A stretch of DNA of 64,000 nt from Rhizobium leguminosarum (GCF_001679785.1 NZ_CP016286.1:1302001-1366000); one strand, 5' to 3'; positions 1 through 9,283 are shown, counted from the stretch's first letter. Notes: generated from the sequence alone by a model not told the origin. Numbers and translations are program-made.

Positions 1-270
1 GGTGAAGATTCGCCGGCCGCACAACACTGCGTCGCAGTGGAACCGTCGCGCATAAATGACAAGCCGAACAGGCTTTCCCACCAACGGCAGGTCAGCCAAG
101 CGTCGTTGATATCGACTGTGGATTCGTTCCGATCTTGTTCCGCAAACCGGGCAAAGGCTTGCTCTGCTCGCCGGCCGAACTGCGATCAACATTACCTCAT
201 CATCAAGGGCTGTATTGTCGACGACAAAGCCGCGAGGGACGAGCGTCGACAGGCGGAGCGAATGACCCAT
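1..270 (-). CDS. ISL3-family transposase, N-terminal part (cut by window edge)
   Basis: Reading leftward from the ATG at 268-270, the frame is open to base 1 (90 codons). It encodes a protein with a zinc-finger pair (CPVCG, then HCDAVLCGRRIF) and the segment HSRYQRRLADLPL between them. This order is typical of the N-terminal zinc-finger and helix-turn-helix region of ISL3-family transposases, which bind the element ends. The DDE catalytic domain would lie beyond the window. The frame is intact as far as it can be seen, so the element could be complete outside. Family assignment rests on recognition of the motif pattern, not on a search. Confidence 0.75.
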   Translation of the reverse strand, partial: MGHSLRLSTLVPRGFVVDNTALDDEVMLIAVRPASRASLCPVCGTRSERIHSRYQRRLADLPLVGKPVRLVIYARRFHCDAVLCGRRIFT

Positions 271-337
271 GGTGTTGATTCCTTGTGTGAAACCAACATC
301 AGCCAGCACTTGATTTCATCAAAAGTGAGTCAGAGCC
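1..337 (-). mobile_element. Right-hand end of an ISL3-type insertion sequence (partial)
   Basis: The transposase fragment begins at 270. About 65 bases upstream of it, the minus strand carries a GGCTCTGACTCACTTTTGAT-like terminus ending at about 337. ISL3-family ends usually begin with GG and lie roughly this far from the transposase start. The other end is outside the window, so neither the inverted repeat nor a target duplication can be confirmed. The boundary is an inference. Confidence 0.4.
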
Positions 338-641
338 AAATTTGCACGCCGAAACACAGCTGGACGTTCGAAGCGACAAGCGTATGGAAGGCGATGTTTC
401 CTATTGCTCGACCGAATTAGTTTTCTGGAAAAATCTGGTGACCCACGCCCGCTCCGCAGCGAACTCTGCGTCTCTGAGAGTCTTTTAACTCTCCTCTTTG
501 GCGCCGGGGCAAGCGTTCGCGCCAAATGGCGCCATGTTTCCTGCGTCGATGCTTCCATTGTCATGAGATGTTCTTTCGCTAACCATCTCCTGAAATGCGC
601 CCAGACGCCTGCTCATCGAGCGGAACAGGATGTCGTCGGTT
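338..641. other. Gene-free stretch
   Basis: About 300 bases between the insertion-sequence end and the SDR gene. Short open frames exist on both strands, but none has a good ribosome-binding site or recognisable protein features. It may be debris left by insertion events. Confidence 0.4.
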
Positions 642-1457
642 TCAGACTGGCAGCCCGAGTTGTTTTCGCAGGCTCTTATCGAATGCGAATGCGGGGACGA
701 AACGGCGCAGGAAACTGACCTGGCGTGCCATTTTCCCGGCCGCATAGCGCCTCTTCGGCGCCGGATCGGTCGCCGCCGCCAAAACGGTCTTGGCCACCAC
801 GTCGGGCGCGTCGCCTTTTTCCATTGCTTTCTGCACGGCTACATTCATGCCAGCGCGCGCAGAGTCATATATATCGAGCACCTGATCCGGCTTGGCGAGA
901 TTGTCTTCGAACGACGTCCGGGTGTAGGCTGGCTCCACCAGCGAAACGCGAATGCCGAAGGCGCGCAATTCATGATCGAGCGATTCGGAATAACCCTCGA
1001 TGGCATGTTTGGTCGACGAGTAGCGCGCGAAATAGGGAGCGGGGATGAACCCCTGCACCGAGCTCAAATTCACGATTCTGCCCTTCCCTTGGCGTCGCAT
1101 TACCGGCAACACCGCGTTGGTCACACGGAAAACGCCGAAGACGTTCACGTCGAACAACGACTTAGCCTGGGTCATTGAGGACTTCTCCGCGCCACCAAGC
1201 AGGCCCACGCCCGCATTATTGACAAGAAGATCGATGCGCCCGGCCTCCGCTAGCACGTCATCAACCAGTTTCGCCACCGACGCGTCGTCGGTCACGTCGC
1301 ATGTCAGCATGGATACACCGTCGCTCCTCTGGGTTGCGAGGCGGCGGCTGGTTCCGAACACGCGAAAGCCCGCGTTCTGCAGGGCTGCGGCCGTTGCATA
1401 CCCGATGCCGGTGGATGCCCCAGTCACCAAGGCTACGCCAAGATTGTTCTTGTTCAT
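642..1457 (-). CDS. SDR family NAD(P)-dependent oxidoreductase
   Basis: A classical short-chain dehydrogenase/reductase of 271 residues, probably cytoplasmic. The nucleotide-binding TGASTGIG lies at residues 12-19, NNAG at 80-83, the catalytic serine in LSS at 132-133, and the YxxxK pair at Tyr146/Lys150 (YSSTK). Family length is about 250-280, so it is complete. I start at the ATG at 1457 rather than the GTG three codons upstream, because the Rossmann strand then begins at the usual distance. The substrate cannot be read from the sequence. It ends close to a mobile-element edge and lies just downstream of a FabF fragment on the same strand. Confidence 0.88.
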   Translation of the reverse strand: MNKNNLGVALVTGASTGIGYATAAALQNAGFRVFGTSRRLATQRSDGVSMLTCDVTDDASVAKLVDDVLAEAGRIDLLVNNAGVGLLGGAEKSSMTQAKSLFDVNVFGVFRVTNAVLPVMRRQGKGRIVNLSSVQGFIPAPYFARYSSTKHAIEGYSESLDHELRAFGIRVSLVEPAYTRTSFEDNLAKPDQVLDIYDSARAGMNVAVQKAMEKGDAPDVVAKTVLAAATDPAPKRRYAAGKMARQVSFLRRFVPAFAFDKSLRKQLGLPV

Positions 1458-1462
1458 GGAAA

Positions 1463-1666
1463 TCACTTCTTTCTGTGTGATGAGCTGCGTCTTGTAAAAG
1501 TCGGGTAGGCTGTCTGCGATTTACGTGCAAAAGGGAGGTCTCCGACGATATCGTCACGCAGTCGACGGATACCGCTTTGGCCCGCAAGCAGGCGCGACCA
1601 TGATATCCCGACATTCGCACCAAGTGGGCTGACAGCTCCCATTCCTGTGACAACGATACGACGCAT
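1463..1666 (-). pseudogene. 3-oxoacyl-ACP synthase II (FabF-like) N-terminal fragment
   Basis: From the ATG at 1666 the first ~49 residues (MRRIVVTGMGAVSPLGANVG..., then SWSRLLAGQSGIRRL) match the start of beta-ketoacyl-ACP synthases of the FabF/KAS II type, which elongate acyl-ACP. The match stops after about 50 residues and the frame ends at 67 residues. Full-length proteins have about 410, and the catalytic Cys-His-His region is absent. This is a truncated remnant. The SDR gene follows immediately, so the deletion may have removed the rest of a fatty-acid-like pair, but that is inference. Confidence 0.7.
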
Positions 1667-1845
1667 CTTTCTTCCACCTGTCTTCACTGCAAAAAATAGG
1701 GCATGCCGTCAGCCTCTTGACCGATGATGCGGTAAGGGCCTGTTCTCTAAACATGCGGCTTATGCAGGAGCCTTAGGACACACTCATCTTTGCCAGGAGG
1801 GAGCTAAACTTCGGCACTTTTCCGCGCCAGGTCATTGAACCCGGC

Positions 1846-2439
1846 TTAGCCTTCAGCGACATCGTCGCCGCGCGCAATGCGCCTGACTTCGCCAGCCGCT
1901 GCGTTAAGGATGTCTCGTGAAAGGTTCTCGTCTTCCATGATCCGCGACAGCGTAACGGCGCCTACCATGAGAGACAGTATGGCCATCGCCCTGCCGCTGG
2001 GACTAGAGCTCGTGTCGCTGGCCATCAGTTCATCCAGAACCTCGAAGTGAGCCCGGATCCCGTCTTCAAATGGGCGCCTGACCTCTTTTCTCTGGCGAGC
2101 CGCGTCCGATCCCAGCGCCACAAGGGGGCAGCCTTCTGACTTTTCGCCTCTGTGGTCCGATGAAAGGTAGAACGCCATGACTGCCTCAAGGGGATCGGAG
2201 CTGTTTGCAGCCGCTGTAGACCATCTCCGTGTGGCGCTTTCCATCGCACGCCGCGATGCTAGTGCGGCGAGGTCGTCCTTCGACGCGAACTGCTTGTAGA
2301 AACCTCCCTGGGTCAGACCGGCCCCTTTCATCAGATCCTTTAGCCCAATTCCATCGAAGCCATGTTCTCGGAACAGACGGCTTGCGACGTTGATCACCGT
2401 TTCGCGGTTCTCCTCAGCCTGTGCCCGGCTCACTCTCAT
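1846..2439 (-). CDS. TetR/AcrR family transcriptional regulator
   Basis: A 197-residue repressor-type protein. The N-terminal helix-turn-helix spans roughly residues 12-58 (ETVINVASRLFREHGFDGIG, then LKDLMKGAGLTQGGFYKQF), and the rest is the variable ligand-binding domain. The start is fixed by a GGAGG ribosome-binding site just upstream. It is divergent from the efflux adaptor gene, and the intergenic region holds a strong promoter overlapped by a palindrome. It is therefore probably the local repressor of the RND pump. The ligand is unknown. Confidence 0.9.
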   Translation of the reverse strand: MRVSRAQAEENRETVINVASRLFREHGFDGIGLKDLMKGAGLTQGGFYKQFASKDDLAALASRRAMESATRRWSTAAANSSDPLEAVMAFYLSSDHRGEKSEGCPLVALGSDAARQRKEVRRPFEDGIRAHFEVLDELMASDTSSSPSGRAMAILSLMVGAVTLSRIMEDENLSRDILNAAAGEVRRIARGDDVAEG

Positions 2440-2462
2440 ATAGACCTCCGATTAGATTTTGT

Positions 2463-2503
2463 TTGACATCTATAACAAAAATAGATTTAGATCGCAATCT
2501 AAA
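2463..2503 (+). promoter_or_regulatory. Efflux promoter with overlapping palindromic operator
   Basis: A TTGACA -35 at 2463-2468 is followed 18 bases later by TTAGAT (2487-2492) as a -10. The -10 lies inside a perfect 7-4-7 palindrome, TTTAGAT-CGCA-ATCTAAA, at 2486-2503. A TetR dimer bound there would block polymerase. It sits between the divergent TetR gene and the adaptor gene, about 35 bases before the adaptor ATG. Promoter and palindrome are visible in the sequence. The binding protein is inferred from position. Confidence 0.7.
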
Positions 2504-2538
2504 TGATCCATGTCGCCCGTCAAGAAGAGAAACGCAAA

Positions 2539-3657
2539 ATGAAACGCAAACTTGTCCTGACTTTCGTAGGTCTCGTGGCAGCGGCCGGCGCAGCCGGGGC
2601 CTTTTTCGTGGTTTTTGAACCTACCAAGCAGGAAGCGGTGGCCGCTGATCCAAGAACGGCGTCACCACTCGTAAGAATGGTGGAGGCAACCACCACCGGT
2701 GCGGCTGAGCGCTCTTTCACAGGCACTGTCGCTTCCCGGGTACAAAGCAACCTTGGTTTTCGTGTTCCCGGCAAAATCGTCGAGAGGATGGTCGACGTGG
2801 GGCAGCAGGTGAGGCAAGGCCAGGCGCTGTTGCGCATTGACGAGACCGATCTCCAACTCGCGCTGACAGCAAAGCGTAATACCGTTACCGCAGCACGCGC
2901 TGTCTTGGTTCAGGCGCAAGCAGACGAAAAGCGCTATGCGGCGCTGGTAAAAAATGGCTTGGCAGCTACTCCGCAGCGTTATGAACAGGCAAAAGCAGCG
3001 CTCGACACAGCCTCTGCTCAGCTTGCTGCGGCAGAAGCCGACGCCAAAGTGGCCGAAAATGGGACCGCATACACGCTTCTTGTTGCCGACGCTGATGGAA
3101 CCATAACCCAGACCCTTGGAGATCCGGGACAAGTCGTGGCAGCGGGCCAGACCGTCGTTCAATTGGCGCAGGCGGGCCCGCGCGAGGCTGTTGTCTGGCT
3201 TCCGGAGACTCTGCGGCCCAAGATTGGCTCCGAAGCGCAGACCAGCGTCTATGGAGGCGGAAGTCTAAGCGGAAGGGCCAAACTTCGGCAGATCTCGGAT
3301 TCCGCCGATCCGCAAACCCGTACCTACGAGGCGCGTTATGTTCTCGAAGGCGATGCGGCTTCCGCCCCGCTTGGCTCGACAGTGACGATTAGAATTCTCG
3401 ATGCTGACCGCCAGTCGGAGGTCGCTATACCAGTGGGCGCAATTCTGGATGACGGTAGTCGCACCGGAGTGTGGGTCGTCAACGGCACAACATCAACGGT
3501 GAAGTTCACCCCGGTCAAAGTTCAGCAGATTGGCGAGGAGATGGCATTCGTCACGGGAATTGGAACTGGAGAGCAGGTTGTAGCACTGGGCGCGCATCTC
3601 CTCGCCGACGGCGCGGTCATCAGGATTGCCTCGCAGCAAGAGGTGAAAAAGCAATGA
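2539..3657 (+). CDS. RND efflux periplasmic adaptor (membrane fusion) subunit
   Basis: A HlyD/AcrA-type membrane fusion protein of 372 residues that would link an inner-membrane RND pump to an outer-membrane channel. Residues 1-25 form an N-terminal membrane anchor or signal (KLVLTFVGLVAAAGAAGAFF). A biotinyl-lipoyl-like half (PGKIVERMVDVGQQVRQGQA) is followed by an alanine/glutamine-rich alpha-hairpin and beta-barrel regions. I prefer the ATG at 2539 over the upstream ATG at 2503, because the latter lies in the operator. It overlaps the pump gene by ATGA, implying translational coupling. No outer-membrane channel gene is adjacent. Confidence 0.9.
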   Translation: MKRKLVLTFVGLVAAAGAAGAFFVVFEPTKQEAVAADPRTASPLVRMVEATTTGAAERSFTGTVASRVQSNLGFRVPGKIVERMVDVGQQVRQGQALLRIDETDLQLALTAKRNTVTAARAVLVQAQADEKRYAALVKNGLAATPQRYEQAKAALDTASAQLAAAEADAKVAENGTAYTLLVADADGTITQTLGDPGQVVAAGQTVVQLAQAGPREAVVWLPETLRPKIGSEAQTSVYGGGSLSGRAKLRQISDSADPQTRTYEARYVLEGDAASAPLGSTVTIRILDADRQSEVAIPVGAILDDGSRTGVWVVNGTTSTVKFTPVKVQQIGEEMAFVTGIGTGEQVVALGAHLLADGAVIRIASQQEVKKQ

Positions 3658-6600
3658 ACTTCAATCTGTCAGCCATCGCCGTTCGCGAACGTGCCATCAC
3701 CCTGTTCTTTATTGTGCTGCTGGCCGCCGCTGGCGCCTACGCCTTCGTCAAGCTGGGGCGCGCCGAAGATCCGTCTTTCACAATCAAGACCCTAACTGTT
3801 ACTTCGGTCTGGCCAGGTGCCACTGCCCGTGAAATGCAGGACCTTGTCGCCGAGCCGCTTGAAAAGCGCATTCAGGAACTCACATGGTACGACCGCGTCG
3901 AGACGACAACCCGACCGGGCTACGCCTTCCTGACGGTCACCCTCAAGGATAACACCCCGGCAAGTGCCGTGGCAGAAGAATTCTATCAGGCGCGCAAGAA
4001 GCTTAGTGACGAAGCCCGCAATCTCCCTCCGGGCGTCATGGGGCCATTCGTCAACGATGAATACTCCGATGTGAGCTTCGGTCTCTATGCATTGAAGGCA
4101 AAGGGACTGCCGATGCGCGATCTCGTGCGGCAGGCAGAGGTCATCCGGCAGGACCTGCTGCATGTTCCTGGCATCAAGAAAATCAACATCGTCGGGGAAC
4201 GTCCCGAACAGATTTTCGTCGAGTTCTCCTACGCGAAGCTCGCGACACTCGGCATATCGGCGCAAGATATCGCTGCTGCTTTGCAGCGACAGAACACGGT
4301 CACACCCGCCGGCTCGATTGACACACGGGGGCCACAGGTCTTCATCCGGTTCGACGGAGCTTACAACAGTGTGCAGGCCGTTGCCGACACGCCGATCGTG
4401 GCCGCTGGCCGGACTTTGAAACTCTCCGATATCGCGGATGTACGGCGCGGTTATCAAGATCCTGCCACCTACCTTATACGCCATGAAGGCGAGCCAACAA
4501 TTATGTTGGGTGCCGTAATGCAGGCGGGATGGAACGGACTTGATCTCGGAAAAGCGCTTGAGGCTCGATCCGCCGCGATCGCGGAGACACTGCCGCTGGG
4601 GATGACGCTCACCAAGGTCAGCGATCAGGCTGTCAATATCGATGAGGCCGTCGGCGAGTTCATGCTCAAGTTCGCTATGGCGCTTGGCGTCGTGCTGTTC
4701 GTAAGTCTAGTCGCACTCGGCTGGCGCGTCGGCATTGTCGTTGCGCTTGCTGTGCCGCTTACACTTGCCGTGGTCTTCCTCATCATGCTGGAAACCGGGC
4801 GGTTCTTCGACCGCATCACGCTCGGCGCTTTGATCCTTGCGCTGGGACTTCTTGTGGACGATGCCATCATCGCCATCGAGGTGATGGTCGTGAAGATGGA
4901 AGAGGGCATGGACCGCATCAAGGCGGCCGCCTATGCCTGGAGCCATACTGCGGCGCCAATGCTGTCGGGCACGCTGGTGACGATCATCGGGCTGATGCCC
5001 GTGGGGTTCGCAAAATCAACGGCCGGCGAATATGCCGGTAACATCTTCTGGGTCGTCGGTTTTGCGCTGATCGTATCCTGGATCGTGGCTGTTACCTTCA
5101 CGCCCTACCTTGGCGTCAAGATGCTGCCGAACATCAAGCCGGTCGAGGGCGGTCATCACGCCATCTATGACACGCCGAATTACCGTCGTCTTCGTTCCGT
5201 CATCGAGTTCGCTGTCCGCCATAAGTTCATGGTCTGCGCCGTGGTGGGCATCACCATGGCCGTTTCGGTTGTTGGGATGGGCGGCGTCAAACAGCAATTC
5301 TTCCCGACATCGGATCGCCCGGAGGTACTGGTTGAAGTGCGCATGCCCGAGGGCACCAGCATCGAGGCGACGACATCCGCGGTGAAGAAGGTTGAAGACT
5401 GGCTACAGACCCAGCCCGAGACCAATATCGTCACAAGTTACGTAGGGCAGGGCGCACCCCGGTTCTTCTTTGCTATGGCACCGGAATTGCCGGATCCCGC
5501 CTTCGCCAAGGTCGTCGTTCTCACGCCGGACGCCCATGCGCGCGAAGAACTGAAGCACCGCCTTCGTGCCGCTATTTCGGAGGGTCTTGTTCCCGAAGCT
5601 TCTGTGCGCGTCACCCAGCTCGTGTTTGGTCCGTACACGCCGTTCCCGGTCGAGTTCCGGATCATGGGGCCTGATCAGGATGAACTCTATAAGATTTCCG
5701 AGCAGGCTCTGGCGATCATGAAGACCGTTCCGATGTCCGCCAAGCCAACCGCGACTGGGGCAACCGAACACCTGTTCTGCGATTTGTCCCCGACCAGGAA
5801 AGGCTCAATCTGATTGGTCTTTCTCCATCGGAGGCTGCCCAGCAGATGCAGATGCTACTCACCGGCATCCCTGTCACGCAGGTGCGCGACAACATCCGCA
5901 ACGTGCCTGTCGTTGCTCGAAGTGCTGGCGAAAACCGCCTCGACCCGTCACGACTTGCCGACTTTTCGCTGATGAGCCGGGATGGCCGCCAGGTTCCCCT
6001 CGATCAGATCGGGCATTCCGAGATCCGGTTCGAAGAGCCGATCTTGAAGCGTCGCGACCGGACCCCGGTCATCACTATAAGGTCTGATATCAACGAGGCG
6101 ACGCAGCCACCGGAGGTTTCGCAACAGGTAATGAAGGCCCTCCAGCCGCTGATCGCATCGCTTCCCGTTGGATACCGTATCGAAATGGGTGGGAACATCG
6201 AGGAGTCCCTCAAGGCGAATACGGCACTAGCTCAGGTCTTCCCGCTGATGATTGCTGCCATGCTGATCATCATCATCCTGCAGGTTCGCAGTCTCTCGAC
6301 AATGACAATGGTGATGCTGACCGCACCGCTTGGTCTTGCCGGGGTGGTTCCGACCTTGCTGTTGTTCAATCAGCCATTCGGCTTCAACGCCATCCTCGGC
6401 TTGATCGGGCTCGCAGGCATCCTGATGCGCAATACGCTTATCCTGACAGAGCAGATCAAGGAGAACCAGGCGGCCGGGCTCGACGACTACCATGCCGTGA
6501 TCGAAGCGACCGTCCAGCGAACAAGACCTGTTATCCTGACGGCACTCGCGGCGATCCTGGCATTCATACCGCTGACCCACTCGGTGTTCTGGGGTCGATG

Positions 6601-6762
6601 GCCTATACCCTGATCGGCGGAACGGCGGCAGGCACCGTGATGATCCTGCTCTTCCTTCCGGCCCTCTATGCTGTGTGGTTTCGGATCAAACCACCCAAAG
6701 CAGATGGGAAAGAGGAAGCGGTCGAACATCAGGCGCGGCCAATTGCGCTGGCGGCAGAATAG
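3654..6762 (+). pseudogene. RND multidrug efflux permease, broken by two frameshifts
   Basis: This would encode an AcrB-class inner-membrane proton/drug antiporter of about 1036 residues, the normal family size. The start (MNFNLSAIAVRERAITLFFI) overlaps the adaptor stop. The proton-relay motif LGLLVDDAIIAIE is present. The frame breaks twice. Near 5731-5735 one base is missing (GATGTCCGCC where homologous reading needs GAATGTCCGCC), and at 6591-6594 one G of a run is missing. Restoring each base gives continuous homologous protein to the TAG at 6760-6762. The gene is either recently inactivated or carries assembly errors. Pieces in the three frames are 3654-5735, about 5733-6593 and about 6592-6762. 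Confidence 0.85.
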
Positions 6763-6770
6763 GGGCGTCC

Positions 6771-7511
6771 GTGCCACGTATCGAGATCCCACAGGGCCGC
6801 TCGGGCACTGAAGTCGAAATGTGGCGCGAGCGTATCCTCGATGTGGCGGAAGAGCATTTTCGCCGCATCGGTTACCAGAAGACATCTGTCGCAGATATCG
6901 CATCATGCCTCGGGATGAGCAGTGCCAACATCTACCGGTTCTTCCCGTCGAGGGCAGCGATCAACAAGTCGATCTGCGGCCGGTTCATCGCGAAAGCTAC
7001 TCGGTTGGCGGATGCAGTCGCCCGGCAAGAGGCGCCGGCTCACGAGAAGCTCGAAAGTCTTTTCAAGCTGCTCCATGAGGAGAGAAGAAAGAACTTCGTT
7101 GAAGAGAAGCCGGTCCATGACTTGATCGTCGCTGCAACGGCGGAGAGCTGGCCAGTTATTAGCGCCCATAGCGCTCATCTTGTGGCGATCATCGGAAATA
7201 TTATCGAAGAAGGGGCAGACGCCGGCAGTTTTAGTGTCATCGATGCAGCCATAGCTTCTCGAAGTGCGATGAATGCATTCGTGCCTTTTTACCACCCGGT
7301 CCTCGTCGAGGAACGGGTTCGAAACGCCGGGAATGCTGAAGAGGGCCTTGGTGAACAGATCTCGTTTATCCTGCAAGCACTTGGTGGGAATGACGAAAGT
7401 CGTTGCTCGCGCGACCAACAAAGGCGACCTACATGCCCAGCATCGCACGAGGTAATACGTCGCTCAGGCGATGTGCCTGGTGGCACTGCACACCTCGTTA
7501 GTAAAGCTTAA
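6771..7511 (+). CDS. TetR/AcrR family transcriptional regulator
   Basis: Up to 246 residues from a GTG at 6771, nine bases after the pump stop. An alternative ATG at 6819 gives 230 residues. The helix-turn-helix region (RILDVAEEHFRRIGYQKTSV, then ADIASCLGMSSANIYRFFPS) is clear, followed by a C-terminal domain of the kind found in TetR_C_7-like regulators. The last ~35 residues (from about SRCSRDQQ) are compositionally unlike the rest, so the C-terminus may be altered. Its position suggests co-transcription with the efflux genes as a second local regulator. Confidence 0.82.
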   Translation: MPRIEIPQGRSGTEVEMWRERILDVAEEHFRRIGYQKTSVADIASCLGMSSANIYRFFPSRAAINKSICGRFIAKATRLADAVARQEAPAHEKLESLFKLLHEERRKNFVEEKPVHDLIVAATAESWPVISAHSAHLVAIIGNIIEEGADAGSFSVIDAAIASRSAMNAFVPFYHPVLVEERVRNAGNAEEGLGEQISFILQALGGNDESRCSRDQQRRPTCPASHEVIRRSGDVPGGTAHLVSKA

Positions 7512-7721
7512 AAATCTCAAAAGGAGGGTCGGCTGTGCCGCTGATCAAAGAAGCGATCGCCAATGGCGAACGCTTCTAGGCCCATGCCTTCGAATACACC
7601 TGCGGCACTACGGCACACGATTGGCGCATGACACATGGGCATGTAAAAACAGCCGCCGACTGGTGAGACCGACGGCTACATGCCGTATGGAAGGCGCCCG
7701 CAGTCCAGGAGCGCTTCGTGC

Positions 7722-8027
7722 TCAAGGCTGTCCAGCGGCCTCGACCAGAAATTCACTCATCTTTGCTGCCACGTCTTGCTCGCTGACGTTCTGACCAGCC
7801 GCTTGAAGATCCGATATAGCTTTCGAGAGAACTCCAGCGTCTCCACCCCCTTTAAAGCGGGCATCAGTGATTTCAGCGCCGTAGCCCGCAACATCATCCC
7901 GACCAATGAGGCCTGCAATCCATTGCGCCAAAAGCCTGTCCATGCGAGATTTGAGCTTGATGGACCTCTCGGCGTCTTGGAAGTATTGATCCTCCATCGC
8001 CTTTTTGCGGTCTCCTAAGTCGGCCAT
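7722..8027 (-). CDS. DUF1476 / ATPase inhibitor zeta-like protein
   Basis: A 101-residue helical cytoplasmic protein beginning MADLGDRKKAMEDQYFQDAE. It continues with an LLAQWIAGLIG segment and a C-terminal helix (SEQDVAAKMSEFLVEAA). This matches the DUF1476 family, which includes the zeta subunit that inhibits the F1-ATPase in Alphaproteobacteria (known for Paracoccus). The usual family opening is DDREKAFE, so this is a divergent copy. The start at 8027 has a GGAGAAAAA ribosome-binding site and matches the family N-terminus, unlike a longer upstream frame. It lies among other small stress-type genes. Confidence 0.72.
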   Translation of the reverse strand: MADLGDRKKAMEDQYFQDAERSIKLKSRMDRLLAQWIAGLIGRDDVAGYGAEITDARFKGGGDAGVLSKAISDLQAAGQNVSEQDVAAKMSEFLVEAAGQP

Positions 8028-8267
8028 CGTTTTTTCTCCCTGATTTGTGTCATCTCCGCCTACAGAGTATTTTAGCACATTAAACGCCACACCATCTGAT
8101 TTAACTTGATTTTTGGCGTTCACGACGAAGTCATCATCTCTTTGGATATCGTGTGTCACGGAATTCTATCCGCACCTGCCGCAAGCCCGAGCCTCACGAA
8201 GCATCGCTTTTCGTAATCATGAACGAGTTGGCAAGCGCCGGTATAAATTTCACGGAAAGAAGCGATC

Positions 8268-8468
8268 TTAGATCAACAGTCGCAATAACGCGCCCTCATC
8301 CTTCACCCCATGCTGGTACGAATGGATAACTCGCTGAGCCAGATCTTCGCGCTCGATGTCTGTTGTGATTTGTCGCACCGAGCTAATGTGGTCAAATACT
8401 CTCTGGCAGAGGGCAACTTCTTCGTCGCTCAACACGGTTTGCGTGTCGGCTATCTGGGATCGGATCAT
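8268..8468 (-). CDS. Small hypothetical protein, relative of the 9056 gene product
   Basis: From the ATG at 8468 this encodes 66 residues (MIRSQIADTQTVLSDEEVAL...), predicted helical and soluble. GAGGG lies about 8 bases upstream. A longer in-frame start exists at 8540. The C-terminal part, YQHGVKDEGALLRLL, resembles FEHGVRSKDDLRTMV in the product of the gene at 9056-9283, and the region before it (LCQRVFD.../MIKDIYD...) also aligns. The two are therefore probably diverged duplicates. No function is known to me. Confidence 0.6.
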   Translation of the reverse strand: MIRSQIADTQTVLSDEEVALCQRVFDHISSVRQITTDIEREDLAQRVIHSYQHGVKDEGALLRLLI

Positions 8469-8594
8469 GACCGCCCTCGCTTCCTTCGGAACGATAGTGG
8501 ATGGAACATCTCCTTTTTGAGCGCTTGAAGGGAGACACAAGGTCGTGAAGCCTCATCCCTATGTTCCGGATAGGTCTTTGTTCCCATCTGACAA

Positions 8595-8789
8595 CTAGTG
8601 TTCGTTTGGGCCGCTCCACACATATGCGGAAGCCGGCTTTCTCCGTGCATTCCAGATCACTTCGTAGCCTATCTTCTCCAGCGAGAGTAATGCGCCAAGC
8701 CTTTCTTCATCCGGCAGACTCCGTAGAGAAACGTTAAGTGCGTCAAGTCCACCTAAATTGTAGAGGCTGACGAATACATTGAGTTCCAT
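8595..8789 (-). CDS. Small hypothetical protein
   Basis: A 64-residue protein (MELNVFVSLYNLGGLDALNV...) with a GGAGATGAAC ribosome-binding site just before the ATG. No signal peptide or membrane segment is visible. The C-terminus is basic and aromatic (NARRKPASAYVWSG). I do not recognise a family. It sits in the cluster of very small genes that includes the related pair at 8268 and 9056. Confidence 0.5.
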   Translation of the reverse strand: MELNVFVSLYNLGGLDALNVSLRSLPDEERLGALLSLEKIGYEVIWNARRKPASAYVWSGPNEH

Positions 8790-8992
8790 TGTTCATCTCC
8801 TCTTGGACAGTATAACATGCGAATGAAATATTTGAATTAGATCTGAACAAAATTTTTAAATATCTATTTATGTCTCTCAAAGGTTCAGATTATATTGGTT
8901 GGATGTGGTTTTGATTTGACGCGGGCAGGGCCTTGCATCTTTGCCGCAGGAATTGACCTTCGCTCTGTCCTATACCGCACATTGAAATCTCC

Positions 8993-9018
8993 GGAAGTTG
9001 GCATAAAATCAGTGCGTT
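8993..9018 (+). promoter_or_regulatory. Possible EcfG-type promoter, imperfect -35
   Basis: GGAAG at 8993-8997, 17 bases, then CGTT at 9015-9018. The alphaproteobacterial general-stress sigma factor EcfG recognises GGAAC-N16/17-(C/G)GTT, so only the fifth -35 base differs. It lies 38 bases before the start of the small gene at 9056, a sensible distance. Confidence 0.4.
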
Positions 9019-9055
9019 GTGGTTACGTGTCACGTCAGCATCTGGGAGGATTGCG

Positions 9056-9283
9056 ATGTTTCAAGGTATGCACGGCTCAAAGTCGGCTCTGGGTCCAGAA
9101 GACCTCACAATGATCAAAGACATCTATGACGAATGGTGCGCCGCTCGCTGCTGCTCCAAGGATAGCCCAAGTGCAATCAAAGCAGCTCAAGAGTTGATCT
9201 CCATGTTCGAGCATGGGGTACGGTCGAAAGACGATCTCCGCACTATGGTCGGCACAATAGGTGCCCATTTGCTCAAACACTGA
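9056..9283 (+). CDS. Small hypothetical protein, relative of the 8268 gene product
   Basis: From the ATG at 9056 (GGGAGG ribosome-binding site seven bases upstream) this encodes 75 residues. It is probably a soluble helical protein containing a Cys-Cys pair in AARCCSKD. Its C-terminal ISMFEHGVRSKDDLRTMV matches IHSYQHGVKDEGALLRLL in the product of the gene at 8268-8468. A near-consensus EcfG promoter lies upstream and a CsbD gene follows, which hints at a stress role. That is inference only. Confidence 0.6.
   Translation: MFQGMHGSKSALGPEDLTMIKDIYDEWCAARCCSKDSPSAIKAAQELISMFEHGVRSKDDLRTMVGTIGAHLLKH

Noticed and set aside
7519..7640. A GGAGGG ribosome-binding site followed by GTG and a 14-codon frame ending in TAG at 7577-7579, with open sequence continuing after the stop.
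   Set aside because: It could be the start of a decayed gene, but the peptide matches nothing I know and the downstream reading is not convincing.
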